From: a virus | Virus record (IMG/VR): IMGVR_UViG_3300037071_003248 | Span: 1-44,144 of that record | Direction: 5' to 3' (one strand) | DNA length: 44,144 nt | In this document: piece by piece, positions 31,680-38,278 of the stretch | How positions within the stretch are numbered: position 1 is the stretch's first letter | Layout of the letters: each line of letters opens with the position of its first letter | Program-made: the position numbers and the translations under genes | The notes under the pieces: model-generated | The model's database searches: none | The model's input: the letters and a program-made list of their open reading frames with translations, nothing else | Told to the model about the DNA's origin: nothing

Positions 31680-32474
31680 ATGCCCGACGACGATCTGGAC
31701 TTTCTGGGGCGCCTTGCAAAACGGTCGCGGGATATTTCCTCGGTTATCGCAGTAGTTATAGCGATTGCGGCTTTTGGGTGGGTACTTTCCGGTAACATTT
31801 ACTTTAAAGAGAGCGTCGCCAACGTGGCCGGCGTCGAGACTTTGCGCGCCGATCTTAACGCCAAGCTGGAACAGTCCTCCAAGGACTTTCAGGAGTCCAT
31901 AACTAAGCTTGTGACCAGCATCGATTCTATGAATCAGCAGGTTTCAGAGGTTGTACAAAGGAGTGCCGTTGGCTCCAAGGAGAGGCAAGAGCTTATCGAC
32001 GAGGTCGCTAAGCTTAAGCTGGCCATCTCAACTGACATGGACGACTCTCCGGCAATCAGGTTCTTCAGTTCCGGAAACAAAGCGGAACCTCTTAGGCCTG
32101 GAGAGCCCATTCGAATTGGCGAGTTCGTTAGATTGACATGGAGCTTCATCAAGCTCAGAGATTGCGGCAAGTCCCAGCCTGATGATTTAATTATGGACAT
32201 TAACGGCGTTCAGGCACATCTTGCACACGCCAGCATTATTGGCGCCGACGGCAAAGGCATCGCGACCCCGGTGGATCCTAATATTAGGAACGAGATCACC
32301 TATACGGCACAGATCCCAGATGACGTTGGATTGTCTCCGGGACCGGCCAGCATTTGGGTGCAGATCGTTTACGATCCTATGAAGTGCCCCCGCCTTGGCT
32401 CAATTGATAGCCCCCGGATTCCTCTCACCCTGACTGAGGCGCTTCCGGATGATGAAAAGAAGCCCGCCAGATGA
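31680..32474 (+). CDS. Membrane-anchored coiled-coil protein, possible inner-membrane spanin-type
   Basis: A 264-residue protein. One membrane helix (DISSVIAVVIAIAAFGWVLS, residues 18-37) comes right after a short cytoplasmic stretch. A coiled coil follows (NAKLEQSSKDFQESITKLVT, QVSEVVQRSAVGSKERQEL, residues 56-110), then a beta-rich domain with PGEPIRIGEFVRLTWSFIKL and ITYTAQIPDDVGLSPGPASI. Topology (N-in, coiled coil outside) is that of an i-spanin, though it is longer than usual. It directly overlaps the endolysin gene. With the lipoprotein at 33844 it may form a two-part spanin. Alternatively it is a membrane protein of other function. Confidence 0.55.
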   Translation: MPDDDLDFLGRLAKRSRDISSVIAVVIAIAAFGWVLSGNIYFKESVANVAGVETLRADLNAKLEQSSKDFQESITKLVTSIDSMNQQVSEVVQRSAVGSKERQELIDEVAKLKLAISTDMDDSPAIRFFSSGNKAEPLRPGEPIRIGEFVRLTWSFIKLRDCGKSQPDDLIMDINGVQAHLAHASIIGADGKGIATPVDPNIRNEITYTAQIPDDVGLSPGPASIWVQIVYDPMKCPRLGSIDSPRIPLTLTEALPDDEKKPAR

Positions 32475-33280
32475 TCCCGACGCTTGAGGCGCTAGACAAG
32501 ATAGCTGGCTCTAGGGTCGACAGAGACAACGCAGCCTCGCTCATAGAGGCGTTGACGATGTACCCCTCGGCAGGCCTCGGCTTGCCGCATCGGCTAGCGC
32601 AGTTCCTGGCACAGCTGTACCACGAGAGTGGGGCGCTCAGGTACAACGAAGAGATCTGGGGCCCCACGGCGGCACAGCTGACCTATGAGGGGCGCGCCAA
32701 TCTCGGTAACACCGAACCGGGCGACGGCTATCGCTTCCGCGGTTGGGGCCTTATTCAGAACACTGGGCGTGCCAACGCCACAGCCTTCCGAGACTGGTGC
32801 TGGAAACGTTCCCTGGCATCGCCTGATTTCGCGCTGCTGCCGGAGAAGCAAGGCGATGCGCCATGGTCGGCGCTGGCGGCTATCTGGTTCTGGGACAGCC
32901 GCAACCTGAACAAGTGGGCCGATGCCGGCAACATCGAATGGATCACTAAGCTCATCAACGGCGGGCTGAACGGCTACGAGTCCCGGCTGCGCTGGCATTG
33001 GCGTGCGTCTCTGGTTCTGCTTGGGTTCGGCGTCACTGCCGCTGAGCTTCAGAAGTTCCAGTCCGCGTCCGGTCTGGTAGCCGATGGCGTGTCGGGCCCT
33101 CTGACGCGCGCAGCGCTGCACACAGCCCTGGTGAAGCTCTCCACGGCTACTCCGGTACCCTCGACGCCTACCCCGGCCCCAGCGGCCACCCTAGCCTCTC
33201 TGGAGGCACGCATTATCACACTAGAGACGCTCCCGCAGAGGATCGCTCGCCTTGAGGCAGTTGCTGGCCTAACGAGTTAA
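32471..33280 (+). CDS. Endolysin: GH19 lysozyme-like domain plus peptidoglycan-binding domain
   Basis: A 269-residue endolysin. Residues 35-175 show the GH19 (chitinase class I-like) fold common in phage endolysins: RLAQFLAQLYHESGALRYNE, with the HES Glu as likely general acid, YEGRANLGNTEPGDGYRFRG, GWGLIQNTGRANATAFRDWC, and KLINGGLNGYESRLRWHWRA. Residues 193-220 (LQKFQSASGLVADGVSGPLT) are a PG_binding_1 type repeat. A Pro/Ala linker and short coiled coil close the protein. The start (ATGA) overlaps the preceding gene. No signal peptide, so the holin must release it. Confidence 0.88.
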   Translation: MIPTLEALDKIAGSRVDRDNAASLIEALTMYPSAGLGLPHRLAQFLAQLYHESGALRYNEEIWGPTAAQLTYEGRANLGNTEPGDGYRFRGWGLIQNTGRANATAFRDWCWKRSLASPDFALLPEKQGDAPWSALAAIWFWDSRNLNKWADAGNIEWITKLINGGLNGYESRLRWHWRASLVLLGFGVTAAELQKFQSASGLVADGVSGPLTRAALHTALVKLSTATPVPSTPTPAPAATLASLEARIITLETLPQRIARLEAVAGLTS

Positions 33281-33329
33281 CCCCATGGCCGCCCGGCCGG
33301 GCTGCCTCAACACTGTAAGGAAACTGCAA

Positions 33330-33821
33330 ATGAGAACTCTCCCTCTTGCTCTCATCTTGCTGGTGGCGGGAGTCTCTCTCGCCTCGGCACAGGTGGTTGT
33401 CGCTGATCCTGATTCGACCGTCTTCTTGGGCTCGTTCGTGGATTTCGTGCTGCCTATCGTCCTGACTGTCGTGACTGCCATCGTTGGCGTCGCGGCGACG
33501 TTCATTACCGCTTGGCTCAACGAGAAGTTCCATCTCGACATCGAAGCCAGCAAGCGGGACGCGTTGCAGACCACGCTGACCAATGCTGCTGGCGGCATCA
33601 TCCAGAAGCTCGGCGAGCGTGCTCGCGACCTCAAGCTGGACATCCACAATCCCGTGGTCGCCGACGCGGTCAATCGCGCGCTGAAGGGTGCTCCGGATGC
33701 GCTGAAGTGGGCGAACCTGACCCAGGAAGAGATTGCTCGCCGCATTCTCGAGAAGGTCGCGCTCATCCTGCCGCCGGCACAGCCGCCCAAGCAGGCTTCC
33801 GATCTCTCCAACGAGATCTAA
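33330..33821 (+). CDS. Holin-type membrane protein with N-terminal signal
   Basis: A 163-residue protein. I chose ATG 33330, with AAGGA eight bases ahead, rather than ATG 33285, because the N-terminus MRTLPLALILLVAGVSLASA is then a clear signal or first membrane segment. A second hydrophobic segment (FVLPIVLTVVTAIVGVAATF) follows, then a helical soluble tail of about 85 residues (HLDIEASKRDALQTTLTNAA). Two-segment holins with a helical tail of this kind occur next to endolysin genes in phages of alphaproteobacteria. The tail resembles LLH-type holins. Confidence 0.7.
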   Translation: MRTLPLALILLVAGVSLASAQVVVADPDSTVFLGSFVDFVLPIVLTVVTAIVGVAATFITAWLNEKFHLDIEASKRDALQTTLTNAAGGIIQKLGERARDLKLDIHNPVVADAVNRALKGAPDALKWANLTQEEIARRILEKVALILPPAQPPKQASDLSNEI

Positions 33822-33843
33822 AACAGGAAAGGAAACGTAAGAG

Positions 33844-34122
33844 ATGATGAAGCGTTTTATGGTTGGCGGTCTTGTTCTGGCCGCCCTTGGTTTGAGTGCA
33901 TGTAACGGCATCGAAGCGCTCGGCTGGACTCGTGATCAGACCGCGTGCGTCGCTAGTGAAGCCGTTAAGGTTGCGTTGTCTGCGGACTTTGATCGTTCGA
34001 ATCTCGCACCATATGTGGGGCAGATTGCCACCACTTGCGGGATTGATCTGACTGCGATGGCGAACTCCGCCGTCGAGACGTCGATTCTTGCCTCGGCTCA
34101 CACTGAGGCCGTCGTCAACTAA
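33844..34122 (+). CDS. Small lipoprotein, possible outer-membrane spanin
   Basis: A 92-residue protein with a lipobox: MMKRFMVGGLVLAALGLSAC, where Leu-Ser-Ala-Cys is the SPaseII site, giving a mature form of about 73 residues. AAAGGA lies ahead. The mature part has WTRDQTACVASEAVKVALSA and PYVGQIATTCGIDLTAMANS, with two more cysteines. It follows the holin and endolysin genes, so an Rz1-like (o-spanin) role is possible, but the Pro-rich composition of Rz1 is missing. I cannot exclude a superinfection-exclusion lipoprotein. Confidence 0.6.
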   Translation: MMKRFMVGGLVLAALGLSACNGIEALGWTRDQTACVASEAVKVALSADFDRSNLAPYVGQIATTCGIDLTAMANSAVETSILASAHTEAVVN

Positions 34123-34137
34123 CTCGACTACCCAAAC

Positions 34138-34178
34138 TGGTGAGGGGCGAAACCGCCTCTCACCACTGAAATGAGGGG
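34138..34178 (+). promoter_or_regulatory. Possible two-state RNA hairpin over the beta-helix gene RBS
   Basis: Stem A pairs TGGTGAGGGGCG (34138-34149) with CGCCTCTCACCA (34154-34165) in 12 pairs, one of them a G-T, around the loop AAAC. Stem B pairs CCTCTCA (34156-34162) with TGAGGGG (34172-34178), the latter holding the ribosome site for ATG 34188. The two are mutually exclusive. No T run follows, so it is unlikely to be a plain terminator. Confidence 0.45.
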
Positions 34179-34187
34179 ACTATAACT

Positions 34188-35189
34188 ATGGTTACAGTAT
34201 CCAACAGCGCACAGCTGAATTCTGCGCTGCGCTCTGCTTCTGCCGGTGAGGTCATCCAACTCACCAGCGGCACCTACTCGCTTAACATGAAGGGCGTTGA
34301 TGCTCACGGTGCAGTTATCACCGAAGCTGAAGGCGCGACTGCTAGTTTTTCCAAAATAGATTTCCGCAACATGCATAACGTCACCTTTGACTCGGTTCAT
34401 TTTAATCTTCCGACCGCCACCAAGGGCATCGTGATTGCCAGTTCCGATGGCATCACCATTGAGAATTCCGATATCAACGGATCGACCGCGCAGGGCACTA
34501 GGGCCGTCTTCATCAACCACTCGAGCGACATGGCTCTGGTGGGCAACCACGTTGAGGGCTTCGCCACCCAGTTCCAGCTGTCCGACATTGATGGGCTGAC
34601 GGTGCAGGGCAATGTCATGACCAACGCGTCTTGGGACGCGATGATCTCTGGCAACGTCCACCACGCTACCTATGCCGACAACGACATCACCCTTAATATT
34701 CCTAAGGGTCGGCTGCACACGGACGGGATGCAGTTCTATGAAAATGGCGGAGCTTCTCTGAGCGACGTCAATATCGTTAACAACTACATCAACACTCAGG
34801 GCCGTTCTCACGGCATCTACATGGGCAACAACTATGCCCATAATGGTGGCGGCGATGCCGCTTTCTTCCGGAACGTGGTGATCGACCATAACACCGTCAT
34901 CACCACCAACTCGCTGGGTATCGCCGTTGGCGAGACTCACGGTCTTGACATCACCAACAACTCTGCCTCGGGCATCCGAGTCAGATATAATTCTACCGAT
35001 GTCAACATCGCGGACAACTACGTCAATCACAAGACCATCGCTAGCGGCGATAATTGGGCGCCGCATTCTGGGCACTCGTCCAGCTGGAGCGAAACCGGTA
35101 CGCACGTTCAATCTGGTTCGCTGCCGGACATGACGTACGATCCGGATCCGGCGGCCGACACGTTCCACTTCGACGCGCATATGATCTGA
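34188..35189 (+). CDS. Third beta-helix protein, NosD/pectate-lyase-type fold
   Basis: A 333-residue protein made almost entirely of right-handed beta-helix rungs: GEVIQLTSGTYSLNMKGVDA, NVTFDSVHFNLPTATKGIVI, LTVQGNVMTNASWDAMISGN, VNIVNNYINTQGRSHGIYMG, VVIDHNTVITTNSLGIAVGE and GLDITNNSASGIRVRYNSTD. N-N-x-hydrophobic turns recur about every 22-25 residues. The N-terminus (VTVSNSAQLNSALRSASAGE) is like that of the spikes at 23255 and 26009, but it lacks the Ig-like and polyproline parts. It may be a depolymerase or epimerase-like enzyme, carried separately. GAGGGG lies nine bases ahead. It is the last rightward late gene. Confidence 0.75.
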   Translation: MVTVSNSAQLNSALRSASAGEVIQLTSGTYSLNMKGVDAHGAVITEAEGATASFSKIDFRNMHNVTFDSVHFNLPTATKGIVIASSDGITIENSDINGSTAQGTRAVFINHSSDMALVGNHVEGFATQFQLSDIDGLTVQGNVMTNASWDAMISGNVHHATYADNDITLNIPKGRLHTDGMQFYENGGASLSDVNIVNNYINTQGRSHGIYMGNNYAHNGGGDAAFFRNVVIDHNTVITTNSLGIAVGETHGLDITNNSASGIRVRYNSTDVNIADNYVNHKTIASGDNWAPHSGHSSSWSETGTHVQSGSLPDMTYDPDPAADTFHFDAHMI

Positions 35190-35203
35190 TTATTATGTTA
35201 AAT

Positions 35204-35224
35204 GCTCTCGAGGAAACCGAGAGC
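35204..35224. terminator. Perfect hairpin between convergent transcripts
   Basis: GCTCTCG (35204-35210), loop AGGAAAC, CGAGAGC (35218-35224): seven pairs, extendable by a T-G pair. It lies between the last rightward gene (stop 35189) and the leftward tRNA (3' end at 35235). Read leftward it is followed by ATTTAACAT, only partly U-rich, so it could act as a weak intrinsic terminator in that direction. Confidence 0.5.
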
Positions 35225-35234
35225 GCCTTCAAGC

Positions 35235-35309
35235 TGGCTCGGGGAGGTGGATTCGAACCACCGACACACAGCTTCAAAGGCTGCCGTTCTTCCGCTGAAC
35301 TACCCCCGA
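35235..35309 (-). tRNA. tRNA-Gln (anticodon UUG) with encoded CCA
   Basis: The minus strand folds as a full cloverleaf: acceptor TCGGGGG/TCCCCGA, D arm GTTC-AGCGGAA-GAAC, anticodon stem GCAGC/GCTGT with loop CTTTGAA (anticodon TTG), variable GTGTC, T arm GGTGG-TTCGAAT-CCACC. Then discriminator G and an encoded CCA follow. U1-A72 and G73 are the known identity elements for GlnRS, so the tRNA should be charged with Gln. It reads CAA (and CAG by wobble). It lies at the end of the leftward gene chain, just ahead of a hairpin. No integrase lies nearby. Confidence 0.93.
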
Positions 35310-35374
35310 AAACTTATAGTCAATCCGTCCCTTTTGCCTTACCCTAGGTCACATATCTAAACGGGGGCAAGTTG

Positions 35375-35641
35375 ATGAATGATCTGGAGCACATGACACC
35401 ATTCTATGGTACTCGCGGTGAAGAGTACCAGCTTATGCAAGAGGAAGAGACTAAGCGACTCGAACAGAGAGATTACAAGCCAACACCGACTTTAGGCTTG
35501 GTGCTGTTTATCCTTCTTGCGACTCTGATTCTGTGGATATTTGGGGGAGAATCTCACAATTCAGATGCCCATGTTCCGCAAACACCCCAAACAGCGCCTT
35601 CTGCATTTCCTGCCTCTCCGGAGCTAACTCCGGATAAGTGA
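35375..35641 (+). CDS. Small membrane protein, convergent with the leftward chain
   Basis: An 88-residue frame that starts at ATG 35375 (TTG 35372 is also possible) with a GGGGG stretch ahead. The first 40 residues are charged (EEYQLMQEEETKRLEQRDYK), then a membrane helix TLGLVLFILLATLILWIFGG and a Pro-rich tail. It overlaps by 134 bases the end of the leftward gene at 35508-35840, which also looks real. Type II single-pass topology fits a small phage membrane protein. I rate it as probable because of the clear helix, but expression is unproven. Confidence 0.5.
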   Translation: MNDLEHMTPFYGTRGEEYQLMQEEETKRLEQRDYKPTPTLGLVLFILLATLILWIFGGESHNSDAHVPQTPQTAPSAFPASPELTPDK

Positions 35642-35840
35642 TTACGGCCGCATCCACGCGAGCCAGGATCTCGTGGGCTACGCTCTCCGGCACGGCGATG
35701 TAGGCGGGGGCGTTAGGTTTTGGCCCGTCCCAGATCTTGTACGCTTTCCCTAGGGGACTCTGATCTTCCATGGCCCTAAGCACGTCCTCAATCTTATGTT
35801 GACGGATCCCGGACATTTGCACCATCGTTTTGAAACTCAT
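35508..35840 (-). CDS. Small unknown protein, last in the leftward chain
   Basis: A 110-residue protein starting at ATG 35840, which overlaps the preceding TGA as ATGA. The longer frame above it is probably not used. It contains MSGIRQHKIEDVLRAMEDQS, KIWDGPKPNAPAYIAVPESV and HEILARVDAAVITYPELAPE, giving a mixed alpha/beta small protein without known motif. Its 3' end runs 134 bases into the opposite-strand membrane gene. Downstream lies the tRNA. Confidence 0.6.
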   Translation of the reverse strand: MSFKTMVQMSGIRQHKIEDVLRAMEDQSPLGKAYKIWDGPKPNAPAYIAVPESVAHEILARVDAAVITYPELAPERQEMQKALFGVFAEHGHLNCEILPQISTESESQEG

Positions 35841-36262
35841 GCCGTAACGACTTCGGCCTTCGCTATCTTCTCCGCCTCCAAGTGCGCAAGGTGCCACATC
35901 ACATGCCCGTCGCGCATGAAGTTGTGGAGGCAGATGGCGGCCACCTTAGGGGAGACTTTTGAGCCACCGCCATGGAAGAACAACTTGTTAGCCTCGACAC
36001 GCGGCAACTCGGCTTTGTCGGCGATATCCTGCCACATGCGCATCTCGCTGACGTTATGGAACAACTCAAATTCCAGCTTGCCACCGAGGCAAGCGCTCGT
36101 GCCGCACCTGGGTGTATCCGACCGGCGCTTCTCGAGATCGGAGTGCCACAGCTTGTAATCGAAGGCGCACTTTTCGTCACCGCCGGCAACGAGCCAGTCG
36201 TAAACCTCGCACATGATCTGATAGTTCATGGGCGTCAGGCCCAGCGCATTGTCCAGCTTCAT
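35837..36262 (-). CDS. CGTxAC-motif phage protein (paralog A)
   Basis: A 141-residue protein coupled by ATGA overlaps on both sides. It holds CAFDYKLWHSDLEKRRSDTP, then CGTSACLGGKLEFELFHNVS and LPRVEANKLFFHGGGSKVSP, ending in a helical region with AAICLHNFMRDGHVMWHLAH. The protein at 39507 has the same layout: F-x-Y-x-x-W, CGTxACxGG, A-x-x-LFF-x-G and a helical His-containing end. Small proteins with this CGT-x-AC-x-GG motif are frequent in phages of alphaproteobacteria. The two Cys could bind a metal. The function is unknown. Confidence 0.7.
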   Translation of the reverse strand: MKLDNALGLTPMNYQIMCEVYDWLVAGGDEKCAFDYKLWHSDLEKRRSDTPRCGTSACLGGKLEFELFHNVSEMRMWQDIADKAELPRVEANKLFFHGGGSKVSPKVAAICLHNFMRDGHVMWHLAHLEAEKIAKAEVVTA

Positions 36263-36621
36263 TCTGCAATCTCGGCATCTTGAGCAGCTGCGGTCTTCTT
36301 GCTGCGCTTCTTTCGTGTCGCCTTGGCCGGAGCCTCAACCACCTCCGGCTCCGGATCAGAGGCACCCATCATGGCAACTCGCAGCTGCATGCGCTGGCGG
36401 TATTCGGTAATGACGGTTTCAGTCATGGACTGGATAAACGGCTCTAGCTCGTCCATCACGGCCTTGGCCTGCTGCTGGAATAGCAGCTTGCGTGCCGCAT
36501 TGAGGGCAACTGCCATAATGAAGTAGCATTTGACCGGGCTTCCCGCGCCCTTCGCGATAGCCGCCGCGAACACATGGTCGATGTCAGGCACAGAAGCCGT
36601 GACCTTGCTTTCAGTTTCCAA
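36259..36621 (-). CDS. Unknown helical protein with Lys-rich end, TTG start
   Basis: A 120-residue protein that begins at TTG 36621, because AAGGAG lies eight bases ahead and no other in-frame start occurs before residue 36. It has SVPDIDHVFAAAIAKGAGSP, FIMAVALNAARKLLFQQQAK, AVMDELEPFIQSMTETVITE, and a charged end AKATRKKRSKKTAAAQDAEI that might bind nucleic acid. It overlaps the previous and next genes (11 bases and ATGA). Confidence 0.6.
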   Translation of the reverse strand: METESKVTASVPDIDHVFAAAIAKGAGSPVKCYFIMAVALNAARKLLFQQQAKAVMDELEPFIQSMTETVITEYRQRMQLRVAMMGASDPEPEVVEAPAKATRKKRSKKTAAAQDAEIAE

Positions 36622-36808
36622 TGAGGATGCTCCTTAGGATTCTCTCTATCCAGTATTCCCAGATTAAGCCTAGCCCATATCCGACAAGGATCACCACGCC
36701 CACTAGCAGGAATAACTTGACGCACCGGGCCAGATATCGGCGATCGGGCGCGCGATAATCCAGCACATAGATCCTAGGCTTAGACTCCTTCGGCGGACGC
36801 CAACTCAT
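36611..36808 (-). CDS. Small single-pass membrane protein
   Basis: A 65-residue protein starting at ATG 36808, which overlaps the preceding TGA (ATGA). A charged N-terminus (RPPKESKPRIYVLDYRAPDR) is followed by a membrane helix with VKLFLLVGVVILVGYGLGLI and a short polar end. By its positive inside N-terminus the C-terminus should face outward. No match is known. It may be a membrane-active takeover protein, an inference only. Confidence 0.6.
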   Translation of the reverse strand: MSWRPPKESKPRIYVLDYRAPDRRYLARCVKLFLLVGVVILVGYGLGLIWEYWIERILRSILIGN

Positions 36809-36999
36809 CGTCCCGGGCCCACTGCGCACGCCACAACTAGGCTATGAAGCCGCCTACCGTCAGGCGAGTCAAGGTCTGCGCTAATGATCTGAACGTGAGC
36901 ACGCTCGCAGTCCAGTGCGGTAGGATCTCCGGTCGGCTCCGGAATGCTGGGGGCGCAGGCCGCAGCCCATAGCGCGCTACCGAGTGCCATCCATCGCAT
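36805..36999 (-). CDS. Small lipoprotein
   Basis: A 64-residue protein that starts at ATG 36999 (AGAGG eight bases ahead). The N-terminus MRWMALGSALWAAACAPSIP has a lipobox-like Ala-Ala-Ala-Cys, so it should be lipidated at Cys15. The mature part is about 50 residues (PEPTGDPTALDCERAHVQII). The longer upstream frame to 37068 runs through a structured region and is unlikely to be translated. The role is unknown; phage lipoproteins of this size often act in superinfection exclusion. Confidence 0.55.
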   Translation of the reverse strand: MRWMALGSALWAAACAPSIPEPTGDPTALDCERAHVQIISADLDSPDGRRLHSLVVACAVGPGR

Positions 37000-37183
37000 A
37001 TCCGTAGCCTCTGTCGTTTCCCCTTGGGTGGTCGGGAGGCCGGATGCAGGAAGGAGCCAACCCACCACACCCAGCCTCCCTCCCGTCCTGCACCTTCTAC
37101 CTTCCTACCTTTGGGAGGAATATCGGAAGGGAGGCCGCAGACACCCTCAGCCGCACCCGCAGCGGCAACGGCTGAGGAACAAT
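37000..37183 (-). other. 184-base structured leader without a gene
   Basis: This gap holds no plausible gene. Read on the minus strand it has a nine-pair stem (37169-37177 with 37145-37153) just after the preceding gene, and GCCTCCCT/AGGGAGGC segments: GCCTCCCT at 37074-37081, AGGGAGGC at 37128-37135 and GGGAGGC at 37034-37040, all in plus-strand notation. The first of these can pair with either of the others, giving alternative folds ahead of the lipoprotein gene. Confidence 0.4.
37145..37177 (-). terminator. Nine-pair hairpin after the 37184 gene
   Basis: CCTCAGCCG (37145-37153) pairs fully with CGGCTGAGG (37169-37177) around a 15-base GC-rich loop. It begins seven bases past the stop of the upstream leftward gene. 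No T run follows, so if it terminates, it would be weak or Rho-dependent. It could also be an mRNA 3' end protection hairpin. Confidence 0.4.
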
Positions 37184-37750
37184 TTAACTCCCGGAGACGA
37201 CGATTGTCCCCGGCTGATTTAGCAGGGCGCCGCCAGCGGGATCCACAAGCTGGACGTGCCCGTTCTTGACCGCCCAAGCCAAATCCGCAGCCGTGCCGCC
37301 GAACGCTCGGTAGTCCTCGTAAGACATCCTTCGCTCCGGAGTCGACCAGAGCAACTCCAGGGACTTGAAGCCGGGCACGCTGGCCAGATGCGGGTTCTTG
37401 TCCGTGACAGCAACCAGATACTTACCGGCAGCCAGGGCAGGGCGTCCGCGTCGCTTCATCACACGGACCACGCCCGGTTCGGAAGGGTCGGGGGGTTCGG
37501 TCGAAGTGATGGCCCCGATCTCGTCGTGCAGCATCTCCGCGGCACCCTCGAGATCGTGCATGAGGATCTGCTGCCAGACTTCAGCTGCACGCTCGCGACC
37601 GATCTTGCCGACTAACGCCAGATTGAACCGCCTCACGGCGCTAGGCAGATCCACGGCCTCGACGTCGGCACGCGTGCCGGTGATGTCTTCCGTCAGTTCC
37701 GCGACTTCCTCCTTGGAAAGCCGCATCGCGTCGAGGTCGAATTCAGACAT
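37184..37750 (-). CDS. Unknown 188-residue protein behind its own promoter
   Basis: Begins at ATG 37750 with AAGGAGCCATAA ahead, the extended ribosome motif shared by several leftward genes. Residues 1-85 are acidic and helical (LSKEEVAELTEDITGTRADV, NLALVGKIGRERAAEVWQQI). Residues 90-140 have VVRVMKRRGRPALAAGKYLV and VPGFKSLELLWSTPERRMSY, then YEDYRAFGGTAADLAWAVKN. The basic RRGRPALAAG patch (AT-hook-like GRP) could contact DNA; this is inference. It is preceded by a good sigma70-type promoter and followed by a hairpin. Confidence 0.65.
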   Translation of the reverse strand: MSEFDLDAMRLSKEEVAELTEDITGTRADVEAVDLPSAVRRFNLALVGKIGRERAAEVWQQILMHDLEGAAEMLHDEIGAITSTEPPDPSEPGVVRVMKRRGRPALAAGKYLVAVTDKNPHLASVPGFKSLELLWSTPERRMSYEDYRAFGGTAADLAWAVKNGHVQLVDPAGGALLNQPGTIVVSGS

Positions 37751-37775
37751 TTATGGCTCCTTGTCGATTCGGCAG

Positions 37776-37805
37776 ATAATACAGCAGGTACCGGCCCTAG
37801 CGCAA
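37776..37805 (-). promoter_or_regulatory. Sigma70-type promoter for the 37184-37750 gene
   Basis: On the minus strand: TTGCGC (37800-37805), an 18-base spacer, TATTAT (37776-37781), then 16 bases to AAGGAGCC and ATG 37750. The -35 overlaps the end of the preceding gene. Its -10 box is identical to that at 38659. Confidence 0.55.
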
Positions 37806-38009
37806 TAACCCTTCGCGTATCTTATCGTTCAGCCAAGCCACGAAAGCGTGAGGTCCAACAATCTCTTCAGGGACATCGATATCTAGATCGTCCAGGGCAA
37901 TGACGAAGTCGGCGGCCGCGTCATTGCCGCCATCAACGTAACCTACGTCATAGTCGGTATCCAGTGCGCGAGCCGGAGACGGTTGGTAGTTTTTGGCCTT
38001 GCCCTCCAT
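37797..38009 (-). CDS. Small acidic protein, unknown
   Basis: A 70-residue protein at ATG 38009 (GTG 38012 also possible), overlapping the preceding TGA. It is acidic and mostly helical: LDTDYDVGYVDGGNDAAADF, VIALDDLDIDVPEEIVGPHA, AFVAWLNDKIREGLL. Strong negative charge and small size are common in phage inhibitor proteins, but no target is evident. Confidence 0.6.
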   Translation of the reverse strand: MEGKAKNYQPSPARALDTDYDVGYVDGGNDAAADFVIALDDLDIDVPEEIVGPHAFVAWLNDKIREGLLR

Positions 38010-38278
38010 CACCGAAGCACCAGCATCGTGCAGAAGATACCCATACCCAGCATGGCCATGCCCATGCCGAACAGACAGAGGTCACGATTGAAGACCATGG
38101 CGCGGAGCATCAGATTCTCCGCACTCACCGTGTTGAATTTATCAACGAGGATTTCGCCCTGATGATCCATCTCGTTCATCTTGTCTAGGGCCATATTGTA
38201 TACTGCCTGGGCAACCTCGTTGTCCTCGAAGATTTCCGGCTCCGGCTCACGGGGGTAAAGCTGGTGAACGGTTCCCAT
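38009..38278 (-). CDS. Small membrane protein with C-terminal helix
   Basis: An 89-residue protein whose ATG 38278 follows AAGGAGCCTTTAA, the shared extended ribosome motif. Residues 20-55 are acidic and helical (DNEVAQAVYNMALDKMNEMD), ending in a Met-rich hydrophobic segment (LFGMGMAMLGMGIFCTMLVL). It is a tail-anchored type membrane protein. The next gene starts in its last codon. Function unknown. Confidence 0.62.
   Translation of the reverse strand: MGTVHQLYPREPEPEIFEDNEVAQAVYNMALDKMNEMDHQGEILVDKFNTVSAENLMLRAMVFNRDLCLFGMGMAMLGMGIFCTMLVLR

Noticed and set aside
35235-35309. tRNA as an integration site
   Set aside because: No integrase or repeated tRNA segment is in the window, and the tRNA is complete and lies within a phage transcript.
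35054-35347. 97-residue plus-strand frame across the tRNA
   Set aside because: It overlaps the end of the beta-helix gene, the hairpin and the antisense tRNA, and has no ribosome site.
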